Source: an uncultured Senegalimassilia sp. | GTDB lineage: Bacteria; Actinomycetota; Coriobacteriia; Coriobacteriales; Eggerthellaceae | Direction of reading: 5' to 3' | Assembly: GCF_934636665.1 (NCBI RefSeq) | Contig: NZ_CAKUAT010000002.1 | Span: forward strand, 100,043 to 164,042 | DNA: 64,000 nucleotides | Shown: positions 53,191 through 62,458 of the stretch, piece by piece | Position numbering within the stretch: the stretch's first letter is position 1 | How the letters are laid out: each line of letters starts with the position of its first letter | Position numbers and translations under genes: made by a program | The notes under the pieces: generated by a model | What the model saw: only the letters and a program-made list of their open reading frames with translations | What the model was told of the DNA's origin: nothing | Database searches by the model: none

Positions 53191-53214
53191 CCCACGTGAT
53201 TTCGCGCTCTTTGG

Positions 53215-53254
53215 GGGACTCGCAGAACGATCGTTCTGCGAGTCCCTTTCTCTT
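53215..53254 (+). terminator. Terminator of the flippase gene
   Basis: 16-bp perfect palindrome GGGACTCGCAGAACGA with its complement directly adjoining, then TTTCTCTT. Confidence 0.75.
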
Positions 53255-53272
53255 CCCCTCCTAAGCGCTTTC

Positions 53273-53303
53273 GGACGCTTCGGGGACGTAGCACCAGGCG
53301 TCC
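53273..53303 (+). repeat. Type B palindromic repeat, copy B7
   Basis: GGACGCTTC, core GGGGACGTAGC, ACCAGGCGTCC: GGACGC pairs with GCGTCC. Confidence 0.8.
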
Positions 53304-53390
53304 GGGCCCGGAGCTTGCCTTCTCGAGACAGCAAGCAGAGAAGCACGTGTCCCCCGTTCATCCCATTGCAGGGGAATCGAGCAGAACCCT

Positions 53391-53419
53391 GACACTTAGC
53401 GCTACGTCCCCAAAGTGTC
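53391..53419 (-). repeat. Type B palindromic repeat, copy B8
   Basis: Minus-orientation copy with GACACTT arms on both ends (second arm replaced), core kept. Confidence 0.75.
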
Positions 53420-53434
53420 GTGGCCGAGGAAACC

Positions 53435-53464
53435 GGACAGATAGTGCTACGTCCCCAAGTGTCC
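53435..53464 (-). repeat. Type B palindromic repeat, copy B9
   Basis: Full 30-bp minus-orientation copy, 16 bp from B8; B7, B8 and B9 form a cluster before the ABC promoter. Confidence 0.85.
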
Positions 53465-53498
53465 CAAGTGTCTTGTAACCTGTGGCGAACTTGTGGTA

Positions 53499-53524
53499 TA
53501 TAGTTTTCCTTAGCAAACTATAAT
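53499..53524 (+). promoter_or_regulatory. Promoter -10 and overlapping operator palindrome of the ABC transporter
   Basis: TATAGTTT (53499-53506), 8-nt gap, AAACTATA (53515-53522). The right arm merges into a consensus -10 TATAAT at 53519-53524, 63 bp before the gene. A bound repressor would block RNA polymerase. Confidence 0.5.
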
Positions 53525-53586
53525 GCGGTCCCTTGCGGGCGCGATCGGCGCTCGCGGGGCTCCCGCATACCGCGAAGGAGCGCGAC

Positions 53587-54471
53587 ATGGGAAAGAACCC
53601 CGCAACCGCAACCGGCACCGACAATCTGGACTCGCACGCAGCCGGCACCGCCGGCATCGACTCGCACGCAACCGAAGCAAACGGGGCGACGTCTACCGCA
53701 GCCGGCACCGCCACCTCCGCCCCCAAGGTGGCATCCACCAGCCGCGCCGCCGGCACCGCTTCCTCCCCTACGCCCTACCTGCAGGTTCGCGACCTGTGCA
53801 AGCATTATGGCGAAGGCGAGGCGCGCGCCACGGTGCTGCACGACGTCACCACCACCGTGAACAAAGGCGAGATTTGCGTGCTGCTCGGCCCGTCGGGCAG
53901 CGGCAAATCGACGTTTTTGAACCTGGTAGGCGGCCTGGAGGCGGCCGATAGCGGCTCGATAAACGTGGGCGGCACGGAGCTGACCAGCCTGACGTCCAAG
54001 CAACTGGGCGAGTACCGCCGCGACAAGCTCGGCTTCGTCTTCCAGTTCTACAACCTGGTGCCCGACCTGACCATCCGCGAGAACATCGAGGTCACGGCCC
54101 ATCTTTCCGCAAACCCCCTTCCCGTGGATGACCTGCTGCGCTCGCTTGGGCTCTACGAGCATCGCGCGAAGTTCCCCCGCCAGGTTTCGGGCGGCCAACA
54201 GCAGCGTTGCGCCATCGGCCGCGCGCTGGTGAAGAATCCCGGGCTTTTGCTGTGCGACGAGCCCACCGGCGCGCTGGATTACCAGACGTCGAAGGAGATT
54301 CTGGAGCTGATGGAGAACGTGAACCGCGATTACGGGTGCACCGTGGTCATCGTCACGCACAACGATGCGATCAAGCACATGGCGCACCGCGTGCTGCGCC
54401 TGCGCGACGGCAAGCTGGCCGAGGACACGGCGAACGTCGAGCGCATGGCCGCGCGCGACCTGACCTGGTAG
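53587..54471 (+). CDS. ABC transporter ATP-binding protein, MacB/LolD-like
   Basis: 294 residues. The first 60 are a disordered Ala/Thr/Gly/Ser stretch with repeated AAGTA and DSHA units; the ATPase starts near residue 62. Walker A LGPSGSGKST near 100, Q loop in FVFQFYNLVPDLT, signature VSGGQQQRCAIGRAL near 197, Walker B LLLCDEPTGALD near 217 and the switch His in IVTHNDAI are intact. AAGGAG lies before the ATG. The permease gene starts 10 bp downstream, so the two form an operon. LolD/MacB-type ATPases drive FtsX-like mechanotransmission pumps, not import. Confidence 0.9.
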   Translation: MGKNPATATGTDNLDSHAAGTAGIDSHATEANGATSTAAGTATSAPKVASTSRAAGTASSPTPYLQVRDLCKHYGEGEARATVLHDVTTTVNKGEICVLLGPSGSGKSTFLNLVGGLEAADSGSINVGGTELTSLTSKQLGEYRRDKLGFVFQFYNLVPDLTIRENIEVTAHLSANPLPVDDLLRSLGLYEHRAKFPRQVSGGQQQRCAIGRALVKNPGLLLCDEPTGALDYQTSKEILELMENVNRDYGCTVVIVTHNDAIKHMAHRVLRLRDGKLAEDTANVERMAARDLTW

Positions 54472-54481
54472 GAGGCGCGCC

Positions 54482-57196
54482 ATGGCATCGCCTTTGCGCA
54501 AGCGCTTCCCGCGCGAGCTGAAGAACAATCTGGGGAAATACCTGGGCATCTTCCTGCTGATGTCCGCGACCATCGCGCTGACGTCGGGCTTTTTGCTGGC
54601 AGCGCATTCCATCGGCGTCATCATCGACGACATGCCCGAGAAGTACTCGATCGAGGACGTGCGCTTCACCACCGCCTTCGAAGCCACCGACAAGCAGCTG
54701 AACGCCGCCGCCGACGCGGCGCGCGACGCCGGAGCGGGCGGCGCGGACATCTTCCGCAACTGGTCGTTCGACGCCGACTTCGACCATGCGCAAGGCGACG
54801 ACGGGCGCGACCGCACGCTGCGCGTCTACCAGCACCGCACCCAGGTCGACCTGGCAGCATACGCCGAGGGACGCGTGCCCGAGGCCGCCGACGAGGTGGC
54901 AATCGACCGCGTGTTCGCCACCAACAACGGCATAACCGTCGGCAAGGAGGTGGAGCTGTTCGGCCAGCGCTTCACCGTGTGCGGCATCATGACGACATCG
55001 GACAATCAGGCCCTGTTCCAGGACAACTCCGCTTTCACGGTGAACACGCTGACGTTCGGCGTGGCCGAGGTTTCCGAAAGCGGTTTTGCGGCGCTTGAGG
55101 CCACCGGGCATCAGCCGGCGTACACGTACTCGGTGCGTTTCGCCGACCGCGATTTGACCGTGGCGCAGCGCACCGACGCCGAGAAGGATATGGTTCGCGC
55201 GCTCTCCGACGCTGGGGCGACCGTGGACGACCTGACCGACTCGAGCGCCAACCAGGGAATCGGCTACGCCGCCGACGACGTTTCGGGCGACTCCACCATG
55301 TGGAGCGTGCTTCTGTACATGATCATCGCCATCATGGCGTTCGTGTTCGTGGTGCTGACGTCGGGCACCATCGAGGAGGAAAGCGCCATCATCGGCACGC
55401 TGATGGCCAGCGGATATCGTCGCCGCGAGCTGGTGACGCACTACCTGGCGCTGCCCGCGGCGGTGGGCATCGCGGCGGCCGTGGTGGGCAACGTGGCCGG
55501 CTACACCCTGATGAGCGAGCCGATGCGCAACCTGTATTACGGCAGCTACAGCCTGCCGCCTTACTACGCCACCTGGAGCTGGGGCGTGTTCGCGCAAACC
55601 ACCGTGCTGCCCGTGGCGACGCTCGTGGGTATCACGTTATTGGGGCTTTTGCGCAAGATGGGTCACACCCCGCTGGAGTTTTTGCGCCACGAAACCAGCA
55701 AAGGCGGCGTGAAGCGCGGTTTTGCCCTGCCCGAGCGCCTGAGCTTCATCGCGCGCTTCCGCATGCGGGTGTTCTTGCGCAACCTGGGCAATTTCGCCAC
55801 GCTGTTCGTGGGAATCGGGTTCGCCAGCATGCTGCTGCTGTTCTCGCTGGCCATTTTGCCGACCATGACGCACTACGCCGAGAACCTGCACAACAACGTG
55901 GTCGCCGAGCACATGTACACGCTGAAAGCGCCACTGGAAATCGAAGGCACGCAGGAAGATCGCGATGCGTGGGCGGCCGTTAGCGAGTTGCAGGGCGTGA
56001 AAGGCGACAAGCTGACCGCTGCGGAAGATGCCGGCGATGCGTTGGAGGACGCGGGAGATACGCTCCAGGCGGCAGCCGATACGCTGCAGAATGCGGCAGC
56101 TGCGCTGACGGCTTCCCCGTCAATCGAGTCCATGCAGGCTGCAACCAACGCGCAAGATGCTTTCACCCGTGCGCAGGATGATTTCGCCATAGCCCAGGAT
56201 TCGTTCTACGAAAAGGTTGACGATATTGCCGCTGAACTGGGCAGATCGCGCGACGACGTGCTGGACATGATTGACAAGGCCGCCGACGTCGACGCCGACT
56301 CCGACACGGTGCACCCCGTGAACACGGTGGATAACGGCGCGGATAAAATCGCGCAGGCCGAGAAGTATGCCGTGTATTCGCTGGATTACGATCGCGGCGA
56401 GGGATCGGGCACGGAGTCGATCACCGTGTACGGCGTGCCCGAGGATTCGCGTTATTGGGACGACCTTGCCGTGGGCGACGGGCGCGTGGTGTTCGGCGGC
56501 GGGCTGATCGACAAGTTCGGTTTCGCCGACGGGCAAACCGTCAGCTTGTACGACAAGTACGAGGACGAAACGCGCGATGTCACCTACGAGGGCGACGCGT
56601 ACACCTGGGGCACGAAGTCCGACATGGCCGTGTACATGAGCCTTGACGACTTCAACCGCTTCTTCGGAAACGACGCCGGGTATTTCAACGGCTATGCCTC
56701 CGATCAGGCGCTTGACCTGGACGCACGCTACCTTGCCAGCGACTTGACGCCCGAGAGCATGGACGCCATCGGCGAGCAGTTCGTCGGTATGATGGACGAC
56801 ATGATCGGCATGCTGGTGGGGCTTTCCGTGTTCATCTTTCTGGTGTTCATGTACCTGCTGACGAAATCGGTGATCGACCGATCGGCGCGCGCAATCAGCT
56901 ACATGAAGGTGTTCGGCTACCGCGATTCCGAGATCAGCCGCCTGTATGTGCGCTCCATCACGCTGACGGTGGCGGTGTCGCTGGTGGTGTGCCAACCCCT
57001 GATCATCGGCGGGCTGACGCTGCTCTTCCGCGCCATGCTGCTGGCCTACAACGGCAACATCGAGATCTACGTGCCCATGGCCGCGATCGCGCAGGTCATC
57101 GCCATCGGGTTCGCCACGTACCTGGCGGTGGCGCTGCTACACATCCGCCGCATCAAGCGCGTGCCCCTGGCCCTGGCGCTGAAGGTGCAGGAGTAG
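54482..57196 (+). CDS. FtsX-type ABC transporter permease
   Basis: 904 residues with the layout of large FtsX-type permeases in Gram-positive bacteria: a membrane span near 19-42, a large extracytoplasmic region (50-265), a block of three spans (275-390), a span near 435-460, a second extracytoplasmic region with an Ala/Asp/Gln-rich coiled coil (525-575), and a last block of three spans (765-895). GGAGG precedes the ATG. With the ATPase it probably pumps or extracts lipids, peptides or envelope parts from the membrane. Substrate unknown. Confidence 0.85.
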   Translation: MASPLRKRFPRELKNNLGKYLGIFLLMSATIALTSGFLLAAHSIGVIIDDMPEKYSIEDVRFTTAFEATDKQLNAAADAARDAGAGGADIFRNWSFDADFDHAQGDDGRDRTLRVYQHRTQVDLAAYAEGRVPEAADEVAIDRVFATNNGITVGKEVELFGQRFTVCGIMTTSDNQALFQDNSAFTVNTLTFGVAEVSESGFAALEATGHQPAYTYSVRFADRDLTVAQRTDAEKDMVRALSDAGATVDDLTDSSANQGIGYAADDVSGDSTMWSVLLYMIIAIMAFVFVVLTSGTIEEESAIIGTLMASGYRRRELVTHYLALPAAVGIAAAVVGNVAGYTLMSEPMRNLYYGSYSLPPYYATWSWGVFAQTTVLPVATLVGITLLGLLRKMGHTPLEFLRHETSKGGVKRGFALPERLSFIARFRMRVFLRNLGNFATLFVGIGFASMLLLFSLAILPTMTHYAENLHNNVVAEHMYTLKAPLEIEGTQEDRDAWAAVSELQGVKGDKLTAAEDAGDALEDAGDTLQAAADTLQNAAAALTASPSIESMQAATNAQDAFTRAQDDFAIAQDSFYEKVDDIAAELGRSRDDVLDMIDKAADVDADSDTVHPVNTVDNGADKIAQAEKYAVYSLDYDRGEGSGTESITVYGVPEDSRYWDDLAVGDGRVVFGGGLIDKFGFADGQTVSLYDKYEDETRDVTYEGDAYTWGTKSDMAVYMSLDDFNRFFGNDAGYFNGYASDQALDLDARYLASDLTPESMDAIGEQFVGMMDDMIGMLVGLSVFIFLVFMYLLTKSVIDRSARAISYMKVFGYRDSEISRLYVRSITLTVAVSLVVCQPLIIGGLTLLFRAMLLAYNGNIEIYVPMAAIAQVIAIGFATYLAVALLHIRRIKRVPLALALKVQE

Positions 57197-57294
57197 AGGG
57201 CGAAGGAACTTTTGCGGAAGCGGCTGCCGCCAGATGCGCGGTGCCGTCAAGGCACGCGGCCGATTGTCCGCGCGTCCCCTTCCCAGCGCAAAAC

Positions 57295-57336
57295 GCCCCT
57301 GCGGGCCGAAGAGGCCTACAGGGGCGTTCGCCGTTT
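57295..57336 (+). repeat. 42-bp direct repeat, copy 1 (also a terminator)
   Basis: GCCCCTG, inner stem, CAGGGGC, then GTTCGCCGTTT. It matches copy 2 (60587-60628) at 41 of 42 positions, and similarity goes on upstream (CCCTTCCC and GCAAAA). With following T residues it can end ABC-permease transcripts on the plus strand; on the minus strand a TTTT follows too. It marks the left edge of the AT-rich insert. Confidence 0.85.
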
Positions 57337-57372
57337 TTCGTCAGCGCTTTTATATAAGAGAACCGAACATGT

Positions 57373-60030
57373 CTAATTGTTCTTTTTCTTGCAGCATGGG
57401 CACCAACACCTGTCCTTGAGGTGATCCGCTCTTAGCTCCCACTCGTTGCCACATTTCAAGCACTTTGCCTTCACTCGATAACGAGAGCCCCTATAGTCGT
57501 CTGGATTAACCTCAATTGAGTTCTCACTGAGATTCGAAATCGCATCACAGTAGACTTCTGCTCGCTCCCTTGCTTTTTGCTCCGGGGTCTTTTTCCGAAC
57601 AGCGCGCTCCACATTTTTCTTTGGATGTTTTAAAGCCTGAACCTCCTTCGGAGGTTCTAATACCTGTGTATTCCAAATCCTAACGACTCCGTAATCTATA
57701 AGATACTGGACCTTCTTCATGATTCGCGACCGCTCATATCCAGTTTTTAGATCAACCTGATATCTGCCATCAAGTTGCGCCAACTGGTTTCCTCCCGAAA
57801 GAACAGGAAGCAAGCCAGCATTCTTTGCTTCGTTAAACCGATTAAGCAGTAATTCATTTTTCTTAATGAAGCCAAACCCTTCAAGTTCCAATAGCTCCTG
57901 CGCCCCATCGCAGATACAACGTCCCGACATCCCTGACGACCAATACATATCCATGTTTCCGGTAAACGGGTCGAGCTGAATATGCCGATAGAAATCAATG
58001 TCCACAATGAACCCATGAATCAGCCCCGACCCGCCAAAAGCCTTTACCTCTTTAGACAGTACATTCAGCGCCTCGCGAACTGGCCGAAAAACCGGTGCGA
58101 CCTTTTCAGCATATTCCTCGAGGTGATTCCAATAATATGATAGGTCATCCACCGGAAGCGTTTTCCTAGCCCCACCATCTAACAAGCAAAGATGCTTCCC
58201 TTTAATCTGGGAGACAAACATATACACACCTCTACGCTTGAGACAATATATTGCACCCACTCGTTTAGTCTCTCCAACATAGATACCTCTCCCCGTATTA
58301 AAGTCCAAATACTGCCGCCTGCTGATTCGATAAATGCCGTCGCAAAGCGATTCAAAGGGATCATACGAGCAAGCAATATCTACCGATTTGAACGAGTAGC
58401 CAGCATTTCGATAGCCAATCTGATTTCCATGAATGTTTATTGCGTTATTCGGAAGACGGTCAATCCCATTTATATGCGTATGCCCGCTTACGTAAGTCCA
58501 TCCTCGAACAATATCTTCAGGAGGACACCAATCAGAAGGCGGCATATGGGTAACAACGGCAACGCTGCAAATCCCTGCACATACTGCAATTTTGTTGTGA
58601 ACAGCAAGGAAGCGCTTTGTCTCGCCAATGTCTGCATCGAGCGTGGGAATAACCCCACCGTAAAGATTAGCTTCCGCATTACGAATTTCATTTCGACCAG
58701 AGAAACCCGTTCCTCCGAGCATAAGGAAAGAGCATTTTGCGAAAAAGGCCGTCAACTCAGCTACATCCATTGAAGTTAATTGCGTTTCGCTGAGCTCAAT
58801 AAGCCGTCTCCCGTCTTTATAAACCGCTAATACCGAATTGTGAAGAAGATGCACTCCGTGCTTTTCAAACATTGCTTTATATCTTGCGGCAATCGCATCC
58901 ACATCACCACTAATTCCAGCAAGACCGGCTTCAAGGTATTCGTGATTACCCAGCACTGCCACTCGCACCGCCTGAGGTCTTTGCCTCTCAACAAACGAGC
59001 GGAAAAATGAATCCGAGATACTTAAGCTATCTGACGTGTCGCCGTCAAATACCAAAAAGGTGCTTCCAGTCGTATTTCCTTTTTGCTCCTCAAGCGAACG
59101 ACTATATTCAACACAAGCATCAAAGGATCTTGCAAGCTCGCTAGCAAGCATATTGATTCCTTGAGCAAAGTCACCCTCATTGTTATCGCAACCCCTGAAA
59201 GACAGCTGATGCTCGATATGCATATCGCTTATGTAATACAAACGAACGCTATTGCCATGCTCACAACCACCAGCATCATAACAACGTCTCAGCAAATCGA
59301 CATCGCCAGCAGAAACTAACGTCTGCTCTTCTTTCACGATTTGCCGGTCAAGCAACCGACACGTGCGTGCTAAATCGCAATACTCAATATGACTTTCTTC
59401 GGAAACGCAAGTCCCACATCCCTCCTTCGGCTCTCCACCTCGCATTCGAATCGCAGGTAAATCATCTTGATGGTCAGACGAAGACAGCGATCGTCGTTTT
59501 TGTTCCTGCCCTAACACCTCATCAGCATCATTTCCCGCCTTTAAGACCGCATCAGTAACGAACTCTTTAGGAACCAGGGATTTCTTTTTGTTTAAACGCA
59601 AAGCATGTGTCCCAATCCTGTTTGCAGCTACAACGCACAGCTGTTCAGTAAGGACTTTCTTCGGTATGGAGCCAAATACTCGAAGGGGGTGTCGACAATT
59701 CCCTAATGCTTGGCATGCAAGGGACTCAGTAACCAACCCTGAAGAAATTTCGCAGAGCAAATCTCCGTTTTGCGGAATAACGGCGTCTGCCTGTTCTTGG
59801 GTCTGTTCCGACTTCGGAATCTCCTTTATCAAATCAGGACACATTGCAAGATTATCAAGGTTTTCGGGATCAACATAACGGTGCTCAAGCTTAAGGGAGC
59901 GCTCCAAAAATGACCAGCTCTCCGCATCCCTGATATCCCGAAGCGACAAGATGGCGTTTTCTCCATCCGCGCACGACACCAGTCCGACAGCTTCGCCCAT
60001 ATATCCCCTATCGCCCGCGTAAAACAACAT
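57373..60030 (-). CDS. Large metallophosphoesterase with C-terminal zinc ribbon, on AT-rich insert
   Basis: 885 residues; no named family recognised for the whole. The first 260 residues have no clear domain, but Cys205, Cys208, Cys218 and Cys224 may bind metal. A calcineurin-like phosphoesterase follows with all motifs: SDMH (Asp269, His271), GDTSD (330-334), GNHE (361-364), THMPP (His495) and GHTH (516-519). Residues 540-780 are unassigned, then a basic stretch leads to a zinc ribbon (C857-x2-C860, W864, C877-x2-C880), like those found on nucleases and mobile-element proteins. GC is about 40% on a counted line against about 62% in the neighbouring permease, and AGA/ATA/TTA codons are frequent, pointing to transfer. 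The ATG at 60030 has no good ribosome site; ATG 60000 with AGGGG is an alternative. Confidence 0.75.
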   Translation of the reverse strand: MLFYAGDRGYMGEAVGLVSCADGENAILSLRDIRDAESWSFLERSLKLEHRYVDPENLDNLAMCPDLIKEIPKSEQTQEQADAVIPQNGDLLCEISSGLVTESLACQALGNCRHPLRVFGSIPKKVLTEQLCVVAANRIGTHALRLNKKKSLVPKEFVTDAVLKAGNDADEVLGQEQKRRSLSSSDHQDDLPAIRMRGGEPKEGCGTCVSEESHIEYCDLARTCRLLDRQIVKEEQTLVSAGDVDLLRRCYDAGGCEHGNSVRLYYISDMHIEHQLSFRGCDNNEGDFAQGINMLASELARSFDACVEYSRSLEEQKGNTTGSTFLVFDGDTSDSLSISDSFFRSFVERQRPQAVRVAVLGNHEYLEAGLAGISGDVDAIAARYKAMFEKHGVHLLHNSVLAVYKDGRRLIELSETQLTSMDVAELTAFFAKCSFLMLGGTGFSGRNEIRNAEANLYGGVIPTLDADIGETKRFLAVHNKIAVCAGICSVAVVTHMPPSDWCPPEDIVRGWTYVSGHTHINGIDRLPNNAINIHGNQIGYRNAGYSFKSVDIACSYDPFESLCDGIYRISRRQYLDFNTGRGIYVGETKRVGAIYCLKRRGVYMFVSQIKGKHLCLLDGGARKTLPVDDLSYYWNHLEEYAEKVAPVFRPVREALNVLSKEVKAFGGSGLIHGFIVDIDFYRHIQLDPFTGNMDMYWSSGMSGRCICDGAQELLELEGFGFIKKNELLLNRFNEAKNAGLLPVLSGGNQLAQLDGRYQVDLKTGYERSRIMKKVQYLIDYGVVRIWNTQVLEPPKEVQALKHPKKNVERAVRKKTPEQKARERAEVYCDAISNLSENSIEVNPDDYRGSRYRVKAKCLKCGNEWELRADHLKDRCWCPCCKKKNN

Positions 60031-60586
60031 CCGTGTTTCGAAAGCTACATTTAACAGCTTAGCATTCCCTTATGCCGTTTAATGCCGTGAGAAACTCGGC
60101 CGGAGTTAACGACTGAACAGCAACAACTGCACAATAGACGCCAAAGCGGAATCCACTCACTGCCGAAATACAAGATGCCCTTCAACAACCTTCCCCTATA
60201 TCAGTTCAGGTAGCCACACGGCATAGCTCGCACTTCGGTAGGCAACAAACTTTAGCCAAGACTGGCAGAAACCCGAAAATCCTTGGACGCGATAAATGCC
60301 AAATCTATCAGAAGATCGAAGAAGCAAAAATCGATTGCTCCCACGCCGCATTAAAGACCGTCAGCGAAACTAACTAAATCCTCAATCGCGAAAAGACACT
60401 CAACTCCAAAGAAACCGAATCCGTCTGAGCGTCTAATTAATGCCGGTTTATATACTTAACGCAAACCCAAGCAATACCGCTGCTACCGTCAGCAAGTAAT
60501 CCTTTGCCGGCAAAGGCATCCCAGAACCCGAAAACAGCGACGCCCTGCCAACCGATTGCGCCGAGCATCCCTTCCCCATGCAAAAA
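60031..60586. other. AT-rich gene-less part of the insert
   Basis: No gene with start and ribosome site. A plus-strand open stretch ending at 60377 without a start (…KCQIYQKIEEAKIDC…) could be a remnant. The phosphoesterase promoter should lie here; none was clear. Confidence 0.45.
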
Positions 60587-60628
60587 GCCCCTGCGGGCCG
60601 AAGAAGCCTACAGGGGCGTTCGCCGTTT
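60587..60628 (+). repeat. 42-bp direct repeat, copy 2 (also terminator of the MHS gene)
   Basis: One base differs from copy 1 (GAAGCC for GAGGCC). On the minus strand the hairpin is followed by TTTTTGC, so it ends the MHS transporter transcript. It marks the right edge of the AT-rich insert. Confidence 0.85.
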
Positions 60629-60714
60629 GGTAGGGTTTTGCGGGCTCGCAATTCACCGCTTTCGCGCTTTTGCGCTCCCGCTATCCGCGTATCGCTGCGC
60701 CGCGGGCCGCTGCG

Positions 60715-62232
60715 TTACTGCTCGAAATCGACGTCCTTGCTTTCGCGGAAGAAGGCCAGCGCGACCAGGGCGATCAGGGCCATGCCGCCCAGGTACCAGC
60801 CGAGCGACTGGATGCCGAAGTTCATGACCAGGGCCGATGCGATGGTCGGGGCGAACGCGCCGCCGGTGATGGCCGCCAGGTTGTAGCTCAGGCCGGCTCC
60901 GGAATAACGCACCTTCGCGGGGAACAGCTCGGGCAGATAGCTGCCGCAAGGGCCGAAGATCGTGCCCATGCAGGCGAAGCCGACGCACAGGAACACCATC
61001 ACGGACAGCACGCTATGAGCGGCCAGCAGCATGGGCGCCACCAGAGCGAACAGCACGGTGCAAACGTTGCCGACCACCAAGACGGGCTTGCGGCCGCGCT
61101 TGTCGGCGGTCAGGCAGCCGACCAAGATGAACCCGGCGAAGAAGAACACCGAGACCATCTGCATCCCCAGATACTGCTGCTGCGTGAAGCCCAGCGTGGA
61201 CACGCCGTAGGACAGCGACCAGGTGCCCAGCACATAGAACAGCGTGTAGGTGATGCTCATCGTGCAGGTGCCGAGCACAAGGCGGCGCCAATGACGGACC
61301 AGGTCGCGCAGCGGGGTCTTCGTGGTGCGGTTCTCAGCGGCGGCCTTTTGGAAGACGGGAGTCTCGCTCATGCGCATGCGCACCACCAGGCCGACGATCA
61401 CGAGCAGGCACGACAGCAGGAACGGGATGCGCCAGCCCCAGGCGACCATCGCATCAGCGGGTAGCAGCGTATCGAGCAGCAAGTTCACGCCGTACGCGCA
61501 GAAGAACCCGATGGGCGCGCCGAGGTTGGGAAAGCTGCCGAACAACGCGCGCTTGTCGGCCGGTGCGTTCTCGGTGGCCACCAGCGCGGCGCCGGACCAC
61601 TCGCCGGCAAGGCCCAGACCCTGGCAGGCGCGGCAGACGCACAGCAGCACGACGGCCGCGGGGCCGAGCACGTCGTATCCGGGCAGCAGGCCGACGCAAA
61701 ACGTTGCGGTGCCCATGAGCATCAGGGCTGCGACCAGGGTTTTCTTACGACCGAGGCGGTCACCGAAGTGGCCGAACAACAGGCTGCCGAACGGGCGGGC
61801 CAAAAAGCTCACCGCAAAGGTGACGAAGGCGAGCAGCGTTGCCAGCACCGAGTCGGACTTGGCGACGTCGGTGAAGAAGATGAGGCCGAAGTAGCTTGCA
61901 GCAGCGATGGAATAGCAGTAGTTGTCGTAGAACTCGATGGCCGTGCCGACCATGGATGCGACCATAACCTCAAGAGTGGAATCGCGTTTAACCTGCGGCT
62001 TTGCGGCAACTGCTGCTACCGGGGCCGCCACGCCGGCGGTAGCGGTCGCAGGGGCCTGGCCGACGGCCAGCTTGACGGATGCGGGCGCGGGGGCCGCCGA
62101 AGCGCCGGCCAATGCCGGCTTCATGCCCAACTGCGGCATGCTTGCCAGGGGTTTTGCGCCGCGCATCTGCATGTTCGCCCCCTGCGCCTTCCCCTTGCCG
62201 AACAGGGGATTTCGCTGTTGCTGATCGTTCAT
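60715..62232 (-). CDS. MFS transporter, metabolite:H+ symporter (MHS) type
   Basis: 505 residues. The first 80 are a disordered Ala/Pro/Gln/Met-rich extension. Then come twelve membrane spans: AIEFYDNYCYSIAA near 100 is the ProP/KgtP/ShiA-type start, FGHFGDRLGRKKTL near 160 is motif A, and RACQGLGLAGEWSGAAL near 207 is the MHS signature. These take up organic acids, betaine or shikimate with protons; the substrate cannot be told. The ATG at 62232 has GGAAAGGCAAGG upstream; the frame to 62697 crosses the terminator of the next operon. It ends at the right edge of the insert. Confidence 0.85.
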   Translation of the reverse strand: MNDQQQRNPLFGKGKAQGANMQMRGAKPLASMPQLGMKPALAGASAAPAPASVKLAVGQAPATATAGVAAPVAAVAAKPQVKRDSTLEVMVASMVGTAIEFYDNYCYSIAAASYFGLIFFTDVAKSDSVLATLLAFVTFAVSFLARPFGSLLFGHFGDRLGRKKTLVAALMLMGTATFCVGLLPGYDVLGPAAVVLLCVCRACQGLGLAGEWSGAALVATENAPADKRALFGSFPNLGAPIGFFCAYGVNLLLDTLLPADAMVAWGWRIPFLLSCLLVIVGLVVRMRMSETPVFQKAAAENRTTKTPLRDLVRHWRRLVLGTCTMSITYTLFYVLGTWSLSYGVSTLGFTQQQYLGMQMVSVFFFAGFILVGCLTADKRGRKPVLVVGNVCTVLFALVAPMLLAAHSVLSVMVFLCVGFACMGTIFGPCGSYLPELFPAKVRYSGAGLSYNLAAITGGAFAPTIASALVMNFGIQSLGWYLGGMALIALVALAFFRESKDVDFEQ

Positions 62233-62417
62233 TTGCCTTGCCTTTCCTTTCCTGCCGCATTGCCGGTTAGCGGCGCGGCACGTGTGGTCGATGACCGGTC
62301 CCGCAAGCGAACGTTGCTTGGGAAAAACGGAAAGCTTGGGCAAAAGGCCAGGTGGGAACCCATAAGACGGGAGGCGAAACACATCAGGCAAAATGCCGGC
62401 GCCGCATAAGGCGACGC

Positions 62418-62458
62418 AAAAAAGCCGGAGGCCGTTTTTCTCAAACAGCCTCCGGCTT
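62418..62458 (-). terminator. Terminator of the XRE-AbrB/DUF4177 operon
   Basis: Minus strand: AAGCCGGAGGC, 15-nt loop, perfect complement, TTTTTT. Confidence 0.85.

Noticed and set aside
60448..60651. Short minus-strand frame with a hydrophobic end
   Set aside because: It overlaps the 42-bp repeat hairpin and has no ribosome site.
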